DNA from: Candidatus Colinaster equi
Lineage (GTDB): Bacteria > Bacillota > Clostridia > Lachnospirales > Lachnospiraceae
Direction: 5' to 3'
Length of the DNA: 52,879 nt
Assembly: GCA_018064425.1 (NCBI GenBank)
Contig: JAGHVF010000043.1
Span: forward strand, 1-52,879
Below, piece by piece: positions 23,303 to 31,092 of this stretch. The notes below the pieces were generated by a model. It saw only the letters and a program-made list of their open reading frames with translations, ran no database searches and was not told the DNA's origin. Positions within the stretch are counted from its first letter, which is position 1. Every line of letters starts with the position of its first letter. Both the position numbers and the translations under genes were made by a program.

Positions 23303-25354
23303 CTATTCGTCAAAGGGCTCATTCAATTCTTCCGTTCCCGGAAGTACAAATCTTCCGTCCGAAATAATATCAATATTCTCACCCTCTTTTGTCACAACAT
23401 ACACTTCCTTCAATTCATCGTAAGGAATTGTTATATCCGTATGACAATTAAAATACGCTTTAAGCATATCGGTATGTCTAAGTTTTGATATACTGTTCTC
23501 CCTTGCAACTATAGCTTTTTTATCGGGATTATATGTCATTATGTCCTCTTCATGTGAATAACAGGTATCTCCTACTGCAAAATGAGGTCCCGTCTTCTCG
23601 GCAATCAATATCGGCATAATGCTCTCCAACCCATATTTGCGTGTTGTTACGTATGCCGTGGTATTGGTACCGATTGCAAATTCACCGAGCGGAAGCGTTT
23701 CATGTTGGAACAACAGATGTTCTTTTATATATCTGTTATTTTCTTCTTCCTTATCATAATTGTCACAGCTGTATTCCTTTATCATTCCGTCTTCAAATCT
23801 TAATTTAAGATTTTCGTACGGCATACCTTCAAGATATACATGTGTAGCATGCAACAAACCATACGTACCTTCCAGCTTTGGTGAAGTAAATACTTCCCCG
23901 ACCGGTATATTCACATCTGCCACACAATTTTCGAATATTGTCTCCTTCTGCGGATCTGACAATTCATACAATGCCACCGTCATATCTGTGAGATTGCCGT
24001 TGCCGCCGACGATCCTTACGCATTCGCCTTTATCAAGAGTATCAATAATTGTCTGCTGAATATTCCGATACTTCATATAGTCAAGAGTGTTAATCCTGAT
24101 TGTCTCATCAAATATCTCTTCGAATTTGTCTCCTATAGCAGGTGTCGGAAAAGCAATAATCGTAAAGCTTCTCTCTTCGCCCTTCACGTACTCATTCAAC
24201 ATCCTTCCGGCTCTGCTCATATATTCGGTCGACAATTTATTCACTTCATCATTGGTTTTGATCACACTAGCCTTTGTAATAGGTGCAAACGGCTGCTCTC
24301 CAAAACACTCAATTACCGCAGGGCCACCGTAATATGCACACTCCGCTTTATGTCTTTCCAATGCATTATGATATGCTTCAAGCTTTCGCTCAATATACTT
24401 CTTATCATAATACAATGTATAATCATGTTCATGATCACTGTCGAACTGTTTGCACGGATTAGTTGAAAAATAACCTCTTTTATTTAGTTTTCTACCGCAT
24501 ACAAAGCTCGGTTCAGCTCTGAAAATCACAGCCTTTAAGCCGATTTTTTCAAACATTTCAATGCTTTTACGCACAACCTTTTCAAAACCAATAAAATATT
24601 CCACACCTACGGCTTCTTTAATAGAAATATCCTTACCAGTCATCTCAAAGCCGATATAATATCCTTGCGTATATGTTCGTGCCATACTTTCGATTGTCTC
24701 TTCATCCAAAGTATTCATATATTTACATAAACGCAATTCATTATCCGATATATATTCACCATACATATACAGATAATCTTCTGTATCCAGATTCGCTTCT
24801 CTGACAATCTTCTCAGCCACATTATCACATACCGTAAAACGCGACGTAACAGAGTCTTCCATATTGTCTTCCAAATAGTCATATGCGAAAGAACGGTATA
24901 TTCCCAACACTTCACCATACTTTGGTAAGCCTTCTTTTGATTCCTTCGATATTTCAAAAGCACTGTATATTTCAAGAAACAGCTCAATGCGAATAAGTAT
25001 TTTATCTATACAGCCTTCATATGCATATGCTGTAATGGCACGACATTCGGCATATACCGCCGACATAAGTGCACCGTATTCTTTGCCAAGCTTTTCTACC
25101 GCATATTCCGGATTAAGATAGCTTTTCTCATAATGCGCCGGTAAAAACTCATCATAAAATGTGTCATTACATTTTTTCAAAAATGATATGTCAGATGTAT
25201 CAAGAGCTCCTTTTATACCATTAAGCGCCCCCGTTACATCTTTAATATATTGAGCCACAGCATGAAAATAATCATCGAACGCTTCATCATGTTTTGCGGC
25301 TGTCAGTATTTCATCAATTTTCTCTGTTGCCAGAATAAATCTTTCCTCTGTCAT
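23303..25354 (-). CDS. M29-type aminopeptidase with long N-terminal extension
   Basis: 683 residues. The C-terminal 320 residues resemble M29 (AmpS/PepS) metallo-aminopeptidases: NIPVGEVFTSPKLEGTYG carries the first Glu ligand, LGEFAIGTNT a second Glu, and GPHFAVGDTCYSHEEDI the His, Tyr and His/Asp end of the dinuclear metal site. The first roughly 350 residues are an acidic helical extension not found in the classical enzymes of about 410 residues. It is cytoplasmic. The start overlaps the DUF6142 stop by 4 bp, so it is coupled to pyrE and the small membrane protein. Substrate and reason for placement among nucleotide genes are unclear. Confidence 0.75.
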   Translation of the reverse strand: MTEERFILATEKIDEILTAAKHDEAFDDYFHAVAQYIKDVTGALNGIKGALDTSDISFLKKCNDTFYDEFLPAHYEKSYLNPEYAVEKLGKEYGALMSAVYAECRAITAYAYEGCIDKILIRIELFLEIYSAFEISKESKEGLPKYGEVLGIYRSFAYDYLEDNMEDSVTSRFTVCDNVAEKIVREANLDTEDYLYMYGEYISDNELRLCKYMNTLDEETIESMARTYTQGYYIGFEMTGKDISIKEAVGVEYFIGFEKVVRKSIEMFEKIGLKAVIFRAEPSFVCGRKLNKRGYFSTNPCKQFDSDHEHDYTLYYDKKYIERKLEAYHNALERHKAECAYYGGPAVIECFGEQPFAPITKASVIKTNDEVNKLSTEYMSRAGRMLNEYVKGEERSFTIIAFPTPAIGDKFEEIFDETIRINTLDYMKYRNIQQTIIDTLDKGECVRIVGGNGNLTDMTVALYELSDPQKETIFENCVADVNIPVGEVFTSPKLEGTYGLLHATHVYLEGMPYENLKLRFEDGMIKEYSCDNYDKEEENNRYIKEHLLFQHETLPLGEFAIGTNTTAYVTTRKYGLESIMPILIAEKTGPHFAVGDTCYSHEEDIMTYNPDKKAIVARENSISKLRHTDMLKAYFNCHTDITIPYDELKEVYVVTKEGENIDIISDGRFVLPGTEELNEPFDE

Positions 25355-25668
25355 AAACCATAAGCTCCCGCATACAAAATTGCACTTATTCCAATGATTG
25401 CAAGTGCATTAAGTACTATTCCGACATAAGCAAACAAATAGAATCTGTCCACTTCATTTTTGCCGGTTATTCCAAGCACGATACCTACCAGGGACAGAAC
25501 TGCTGTAAGGCACATAGCCGCTGCCTGTCGTAAATTGGCATTTCCTCCGACAAGATATGCCGAATATATCGCATACCATATGGCAACAATATTGATTACG
25601 CCCAATATTGAAGCCATTATACCTTTATATGATTGTTTCTTGTTGGTATAAATATATTTACGATTCAT
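25351..25668 (-). CDS. Small membrane protein, DUF6142-like
   Basis: 105 residues with three predicted membrane segments (about 18-40, 48-67 and 78-100). The sequence KKQSYKGIMASILGVI and the terminal YAGAYGL resemble the DUF6142 family, which I recall from Lachnospiraceae. No known function. Both ends overlap their neighbours by 4 bp (pyrE upstream, M29 peptidase downstream; ATGA in each case), so translation of all three is coupled. Confidence 0.75.
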   Translation of the reverse strand: MNRKYIYTNKKQSYKGIMASILGVINIVAIWYAIYSAYLVGGNANLRQAAAMCLTAVLSLVGIVLGITGKNEVDRFYLFAYVGIVLNALAIIGISAILYAGAYGL

Positions 25669-26339
25669 CTGACTCCATACTCTGCATAATATGCATCAAT
25701 TCGTGATTTGATTTCATCATCAATAACAACTTTGCCATTGCACTCTTTGTTATACAAGCACTCAACCACTTCATCCATTGATACAATGGCATGAGTATCA
25801 AAACCATAAAGGTCTTTTATCTCATCAAGCGCACACTTATCACCCTTGCCACGCTCCATTCTGTTAAGAGACACCATAAGTCCGACAATTGTAACATCAC
25901 CCTGTGCTCTTACAATCGGAATAGTCTCCTCCATAGACTTACCTGATGTTGTTACGTCCTCAATAACAACAACGCGGTCTCCATCCTTTATCTTGCTGCC
26001 AAGTAAGATTCCCGCATCGCCATGGTCCTTCTCTTCCTTACGGTTGGAACAATATCTAATTTCCTTTCCATACAACTTGCTATATGCAATTGTTGTAGCA
26101 ACGCTAAGCGGAATTCCTTTATATGCCGGTCCGAATAACACATCAAAATCATCACCGTATGTCTCATGAATGGCTGTTGCATAATACTCACCAAGACGCA
26201 TGAGCTGCGAACCTGTTACATATGCACCCGCATTCATAAAAAATGGTGACTTACGGCCGCTCTTTAATGTAAAATCTCCGAACTTAAGCACATCCGAATC
26301 AATCATAAATTGTATAAATTCTTTCTTATATCCTTCCAT
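25665..26339 (-). CDS. pyrE: Orotate phosphoribosyltransferase
   Basis: 224 residues from ATG 26339 (MEGYKKEFIQFMID), which has GAGG 6 nt upstream. It converts orotate and PRPP to OMP in pyrimidine synthesis. The PRPP-binding loop VVIEDVTTSGKS is intact, with KSGRKSPFFMN at the N terminus and YCSNRKEEKDHGDAG as the flexible loop. It is 71 bp downstream of pyrF, consistent with co-transcription. Confidence 0.97.
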   Translation of the reverse strand: MEGYKKEFIQFMIDSDVLKFGDFTLKSGRKSPFFMNAGAYVTGSQLMRLGEYYATAIHETYGDDFDVLFGPAYKGIPLSVATTIAYSKLYGKEIRYCSNRKEEKDHGDAGILLGSKIKDGDRVVVIEDVTTSGKSMEETIPIVRAQGDVTIVGLMVSLNRMERGKGDKCALDEIKDLYGFDTHAIVSMDEVVECLYNKECNGKVVIDDEIKSRIDAYYAEYGVR

Positions 26340-26410
26340 AATATCCTCACATTTCCAGAAAACCATCTAATAAATTATCAATATCGGCAATATCAGCAAT
26401 TCTAATATTC

Positions 26411-27331
26411 TTACCCTAAAGCAGATGCAATATCCTCTTTCATATCTTTAACTGCCATAACAGCAGCATCGGCATATCCTTCATCTCCAAAGGAAGCATA
26501 CTTCTCATTCTGATATGCACCTATAATACCACGCGATGAATTTACGATTGCGCCAAGTCCGTCTTCGTTAAAGAAATGTACCAAATCCTTGCCTTTTCCA
26601 CCTTGTGCACCATATCCCGGTACCAATATATAACTCTTAGGCATTACTTTTCTCATTGCCATTCCTACTTCCGGATATGTAGCTCCTACAACAGCTCCTA
26701 CGTAGCTATAATCATCGCCCATAAGAGTCTCGCCCCACTTAGCCACTTGTTTAGCCACCATACTGTATAGTGTCTCACCTTCAAATTCCTTATCCTGGAA
26801 TTCGCCACTGCTCGGATTAGAAGTCTTTACAAGTACAAATATTCCTTTCTTTTCCTCTCTGCATACATCAATAAAAGGATTAATGCCATCCGAACCCAAG
26901 TATGGATTAACTGTCGCAAAATCTTCATCGAATGCTCTGCATACCTTATCGCCAATCTGTACACTGCCCAGGTGACCGATTGCATATGCCGTAGATGTAG
27001 AACCGATATCGCCTCTCTTAACATCGCCGATAACAACAAGTCCCTTTTGCTTTGCATACTTTACCGTCTTGTCAAAAGCAACAAGTCCCGGAATACCGAA
27101 CTGTTCATACATTGCTATCTGTGGCTTAACGGCCGGTACAAGTTCACATATTGCATCAATCAGCCCTTTGTTGTATTCCCATATAGCAGCGCCCGCTGCA
27201 TCAAGGCTCGGACCATACTCACGTATTGCCTTCTCCATAATATGCTTAGGTATCAGCTTCATCGTCGGATCAAGTCCCACAACGATTGGCGCACCTGTTT
27301 TCTTGATTCCTGCAACCAATTTGTTAATCAT
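26411..27331 (-). CDS. pyrF: Orotidine 5'-phosphate decarboxylase (long form)
   Basis: 306 residues from ATG 27331; AGAGG sits 9 nt upstream, whereas the ATG three codons earlier is too close to it. It is the longer, PyrF type-2 form (about 300 residues) rather than the 240-residue form. The catalytic Lys lies in VIGDVKRGDIGSTS, and the phosphate site near VPGYGAQGG is visible. It forms UMP from OMP. Three hairpins lie in the 115-bp leader upstream. Confidence 0.96.
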   Translation of the reverse strand: MINKLVAGIKKTGAPIVVGLDPTMKLIPKHIMEKAIREYGPSLDAAGAAIWEYNKGLIDAICELVPAVKPQIAMYEQFGIPGLVAFDKTVKYAKQKGLVVIGDVKRGDIGSTSTAYAIGHLGSVQIGDKVCRAFDEDFATVNPYLGSDGINPFIDVCREEKKGIFVLVKTSNPSSGEFQDKEFEGETLYSMVAKQVAKWGETLMGDDYSYVGAVVGATYPEVGMAMRKVMPKSYILVPGYGAQGGKGKDLVHFFNEDGLGAIVNSSRGIIGAYQNEKYASFGDEGYADAAVMAVKDMKEDIASALG

Positions 27332-27354
27332 AATTTCCATCCTCTTTAATTAAA

Positions 27355-27438
27355 TTTTGTTTTAACAAAATATATGGGTTGAAGGAAAACAACCCTCAGC
27401 CCTTATCTTAATGTAAGCAGGCAAAACTGCCTGCTTAC
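27355..27438 (-). promoter_or_regulatory. Hairpin series in the pyrF leader, after nrdD
   Basis: In transcription order: GTAAGCAGGCA/TGCCTGCTTAC (27438-27413, 11-bp stem, AT-rich tail, likely a partial nrdD terminator), then GGGTTG/CAACCC (27395-27376, 8-nt loop), then the A/T palindrome ATTTTGTT/AACAAAAT about 15 bp before the pyrF site. A shared terminator/attenuator role is possible. I could not recognise a PyrR-binding loop. Confidence 0.45.
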
Positions 27439-27446
27439 AAAAATAC

Positions 27447-29837
27447 CTATTTAACCATCATTTTTCTTTCTGTCGCAAACTTCTTAATGTTGCTTGCATT
27501 CACATACTTGTTATATGCATCACCGTTAACTACTACAAGAGTAGGTGCCTGCATTACACCGTATTTGCTTGTCAGCTCCATATTCTCTTCTGCGTCAATC
27601 AGAATATATTGTTCATTCTTCATATATTCTTTTGCAAGCTTACAGTTTGGACAAGTCTTGGTGGTGAAAAGATACATCACATCCTTTGGCTCTTCCACAT
27701 CAACTGTAACTTCCTTATCATAATCAGATAATGTAACAACTGTATTAACAGGTCTCTTCAAAACAGAATTATCAATATCATACTCGGTTCTGTTGGTGTA
27801 TTCCTGCAACTTTCCATCGTTCCAATTCTGTACAGGTCTGTAATATCCGGTAATACGGCTGTAAACTTCCGTAACAGCGCCACATACAGGACAAACCTTC
27901 TGTTCACCGCTTAAATATCCATGTTCCTTACATATTGAATATGTAGGTGACAATGTGAAATACGGCAATCTGTAATTCTCGGCTATTGTACGAACCAAAT
28001 CAGCCGCAGCCTTCCAATCAGGCATCTTCTCACCTAAAAATGCATGGAATACCGTACCGGACGTATATAATGTCTGAAGCTCATCCTGAATATCCAGTGC
28101 ATCAAATATATCAGCCGTATAATCAACCGGCAAATGTGACGAATTAGTATAATACGGTGTATCACCGGCATGACCTGCTGTCTTAATCGCCGGCCACTGC
28201 TTACGATCATGTTTTGCAAGTCTGTATGTAGTACTCTCGGCCGGAGTTGCTTCGAGATTGTACAAATCACCATACTGCTCCTGGTAATCCGAAAGTCTGT
28301 TACGCATATGATTGAGCACTTCTTTTGTAAATTCCTGTGTTCTCTCATCTGTCATATCGGCACGTAACCAATTGGCATTGAGTCCCACCTCATTCATACC
28401 GATAAGGCCGATAGTTGAAAAGTGATTATCAAAGCTACCGAGATATCTCTTGGTGTATGGATATAATCCTTCATTAAGAAGCTTAGTAATAACGCCTCTC
28501 TTTATCTTAAGCGATCTTGCCGCTATATCCATCATCTTGTTAAGTCTCTTATAGAAATCATCCTTGTCTGATGATAAATATGCAATTCTCGGCATATTAA
28601 TTGTAACAACACCGATACTTCCTGTGCTCTCGCCCGAACCAAAGAATCCGCCTGATTTCTTACGCAATTCACGAAGATCAAGACGCAATCTGCAGCACAT
28701 TGAACGAACATCTGAAGGTTCCATATCAGAATTAATATAATTTGAAAAATATGGTGTACCATACTTTGATGTCATCTCAAAGAGCAATCTGTTATTCTCT
28801 GTATCAGACCAGTCAAAATCTCTTGTAATTGAATATGTAGGAATCGGATACTGGAATCCACGACCGTTAGCATCACCTTCAATCATGGTCTCAATAAATG
28901 CCTTATTGACCATATCCATCTCTTTCTTACAATCCTTATAGCAGAAATTCTGCTCTACGCCACCGACGATAGCCGGAAGCTCTGCCAAATCGGCAGGTAC
29001 TGTCCAATCCAATGTAATATTGGAGAAAGGAGCCTGTGTACCCCAACGGCTTGGTGTGTTAACACCGTATATAAACGCTTCTATGCATTTCTTTACTTCT
29101 TTATAGCTTAAATTATCTACTTTTACAAAAGGCGCAAGGTATGTATCAAATGATGAGAATGCCTGAGCTCCTGCCCATTCATTCTGCATTATGCCGAGGA
29201 AATTAACCATCTGATTACATAATACCGACAAATGAGCTGCCGGTGCCGATGTAATCTTACCTGTGATTCCACCCAAACCTTCTTTGATAAGCTGCTTAAG
29301 TGACCATCCTGCGCAATAACCTGTAAGCATTGACAAATCATGAATATGAATATCTGCATTACGATGTGCCTTGGCAATCTCTTCATCATATATCTCAGAC
29401 AACCAGTAATTAGCTGTAACTGCACCCGAATTACTGAGAATAAGTCCTCCTACAGAATATGTTACCGTAGAATTCTCTTTAACTCTCCAATCTTCAACTT
29501 TAACATAATTATTAACAACATCTTTATAATCCAGGATTGTAGACTTCATTGTACGAAGCTTCTCTCTCTGCTTACGATACAGAATAAACGCCTTGGCTGA
29601 CTCTGTATATCCGGCCTGCTCGAGCACCTTCTCGACACTGTCCTGAATATCCTCTACCTGAATCTTGTCATCCTTGACTTTGTCCTGAAAATCAGCCGTT
29701 ACACGAAGTGCAAGCATATCAACCACATCGTTGGTATACTTTACATCTGTAGCGTGAAATGCCTTAATAATCGCATCACTGATTTTGGCAAGTGTAAAAT
29801 CCGCTTCTACCCCATCTCTTTTGATAACCTGAAACAT
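27447..29837 (-). CDS. nrdD: Anaerobic ribonucleoside-triphosphate reductase with fused glutaredoxin-like domain
   Basis: 796 residues. It has an N-terminal ATP cone (KRDGVEADFTLAKISDAI), a catalytic barrel, a Cys/His zinc site (C636, H639, C649, C652), the glycyl-radical loop SRITGYYRP (G664) followed by QNWNDGK, then a C-terminal thioredoxin/glutaredoxin-fold domain (about 715-796) with CPNC (729-732) and a cis-Pro (APT). It makes deoxynucleotides anaerobically, and the fused redoxin probably supplies electrons. The activase gene nrdG is not in the window. Its promoter is at 29901-29929, with paired NrdR boxes upstream. Confidence 0.95.
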   Translation of the reverse strand: MFQVIKRDGVEADFTLAKISDAIIKAFHATDVKYTNDVVDMLALRVTADFQDKVKDDKIQVEDIQDSVEKVLEQAGYTESAKAFILYRKQREKLRTMKSTILDYKDVVNNYVKVEDWRVKENSTVTYSVGGLILSNSGAVTANYWLSEIYDEEIAKAHRNADIHIHDLSMLTGYCAGWSLKQLIKEGLGGITGKITSAPAAHLSVLCNQMVNFLGIMQNEWAGAQAFSSFDTYLAPFVKVDNLSYKEVKKCIEAFIYGVNTPSRWGTQAPFSNITLDWTVPADLAELPAIVGGVEQNFCYKDCKKEMDMVNKAFIETMIEGDANGRGFQYPIPTYSITRDFDWSDTENNRLLFEMTSKYGTPYFSNYINSDMEPSDVRSMCCRLRLDLRELRKKSGGFFGSGESTGSIGVVTINMPRIAYLSSDKDDFYKRLNKMMDIAARSLKIKRGVITKLLNEGLYPYTKRYLGSFDNHFSTIGLIGMNEVGLNANWLRADMTDERTQEFTKEVLNHMRNRLSDYQEQYGDLYNLEATPAESTTYRLAKHDRKQWPAIKTAGHAGDTPYYTNSSHLPVDYTADIFDALDIQDELQTLYTSGTVFHAFLGEKMPDWKAAADLVRTIAENYRLPYFTLSPTYSICKEHGYLSGEQKVCPVCGAVTEVYSRITGYYRPVQNWNDGKLQEYTNRTEYDIDNSVLKRPVNTVVTLSDYDKEVTVDVEEPKDVMYLFTTKTCPNCKLAKEYMKNEQYILIDAEENMELTSKYGVMQAPTLVVVNGDAYNKYVNASNIKKFATERKMMVK

Positions 29838-29900
29838 AAATCTCCCCAGCTTTCTTTTGTAATTGTGTATGTTGCCTCGCTCAACATGCCCACCAGATAT

Positions 29901-29929
29901 ATCTTAACATTCACATTTTTATAAGTCAA
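29901..29929 (-). promoter_or_regulatory. Promoter of nrdD
   Basis: Minus strand: -35 TTGACT (29929-29924), 17-bp spacer, -10 TAAGAT (29906-29901), 64 bp upstream of the start codon. Confidence 0.75.
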
Positions 29930-29930
29930 C

Positions 29931-29985
29931 ATAAAAACACAAGATATTGTGTCCGCATTGCGCTCATAACATAATATCTTGTGTT
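29931..29985 (-). terminator. Probable terminator of the GGDEF-TPR operon
   Basis: AACACAAGATATT (29936-29948) and AATATCTTGTGTT (29973-29985) are complementary over 13 bp with a 24-nt loop. On the minus strand it ends in TTTTTAT. It lies 46 bp downstream of the TPR stop codon. It overlaps both NrdR boxes. Confidence 0.6.
29937..29984 (-). promoter_or_regulatory. Paired NrdR boxes upstream of nrdD
   Basis: ACACAAGATATTGTGT (29937-29952) agrees with my recollection of the NrdR consensus ACACWATATATWGTGT at 15 of 16 positions, and ACATAATATCTTGTGT (29969-29984) at 14 of 16. They are 32 bp apart start to start, the three-turn spacing usual for NrdR, and begin 8 bp upstream of the -35. Expected effect: repression of nrdD by NrdR when dATP or ATP signals are high. 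The same sequence doubles as the inverted repeat of the next terminator. Confidence 0.85.
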
Positions 29986-30030
29986 ATTGAATTCAAAAAT
30001 ATAGTACCTTTTTCTTACAATTGTATATAA

Positions 30031-31092
30031 TTATCTGCTACTTAAGAAAACATATTCCCTTTGGGCAGCTTCATCATCCGGATATTTCTTCAGATATGTT
30101 TCCATATCAACAGATGCCTGCTTAAAATTACCTGTATATTCGTTTGCAACAATCTCATTGTAAGCAAGCGTCTGCTCAATACCGGTATTACCGATGTTTT
30201 TTGCTGTACTGAACGCGTCCAGCGCACCTGCATAGTCACCCGACTGCAATCTGCTAAGGCCCAATTGGTTATATATTACCGCAGCCTCCGGGTGCTTGGA
30301 TAAATAATTCTGGTACGTACTTGTTGCATAATTGTAATCGCCCAACATCTCATATGTCTTACCCAAGAACAAAATAGTATTCTGATTGTCATCATCTCTG
30401 GCTTCTTCCAGGCAAAGCTTCGCATTATCATAATCCTTCATATAGAAGTATATTCTGCCTTTATCAAAAGCGCTGAGTTTCTTCTCATTATCCGAAAGGA
30501 AACTACTAAGGAACTGCACTCCTTCCTCTTCATAGCCATAATCCGACAATCTGCCCGCTATCTCAATACGCAAATCATAATCATCTTTTCTAAGCTCAAG
30601 TGCTCTGTTAAAATCACTGAGTGCATCATCATGTTGACCTGTTCTTAAGTAATTAACGCCACGTCTGTAATATGACAATACATCTTTGCCGCGTAATCCT
30701 ATGATAGCGGAATATATATCCGCAGCCTGTGAAAAATCACCCATTGCCTCATATGCATCCGCCATATAGTAATTCACATCAAAATCAAAATCATCCACGT
30801 AATTGTCACTATAAGACAAAGCTTCGGTATACGCCGTAATAGCCTCATCATATCTGGTCAATCCGTACAATGCTATTCCTTTGGCTCTTGCTATATGCGC
30901 AGGATTCTCACCTGCTGCCGTGGCAGCATCCAGTGTCTGCAATGCAGTCTCATAATCCAATTCTTCAATCTGATCAACCGCTGCCAGTGTATTATCTCCC
31001 GCTTTGCTGCCGCATCCGCACATAAGCATCTGACACAGTGCCATACTAAACAAACACAATATTAACTTGCGACAAGATACATTCTTATTCAT
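30031..31092 (-). CDS. TPR-repeat lipoprotein
   Basis: 353 residues. A basic, hydrophobic signal ends at a Cys-rich site (MLMCGCGSKAGD, C27 the likely lipid attachment). Residues about 40-350 are tandem tetratricopeptide repeats of 34 residues, visible as A-x-A-Y-x-x-A repeats (YDEAITAYTEAL, FSQAADIYSAII, HDDALSDFNRAL, YATSTYQNYL, YAGALDAFSTA). TPR lipoproteins act as protein-binding scaffolds on the outer face of the membrane. Its ATG overlaps the end of the GGDEF gene, so both are coupled; a signalling or envelope complex is possible. Confidence 0.88.
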   Translation of the reverse strand: MNKNVSCRKLILCLFSMALCQMLMCGCGSKAGDNTLAAVDQIEELDYETALQTLDAATAAGENPAHIARAKGIALYGLTRYDEAITAYTEALSYSDNYVDDFDFDVNYYMADAYEAMGDFSQAADIYSAIIGLRGKDVLSYYRRGVNYLRTGQHDDALSDFNRALELRKDDYDLRIEIAGRLSDYGYEEEGVQFLSSFLSDNEKKLSAFDKGRIYFYMKDYDNAKLCLEEARDDDNQNTILFLGKTYEMLGDYNYATSTYQNYLSKHPEAAVIYNQLGLSRLQSGDYAGALDAFSTAKNIGNTGIEQTLAYNEIVANEYTGNFKQASVDMETYLKKYPDDEAAQREYVFLSSR

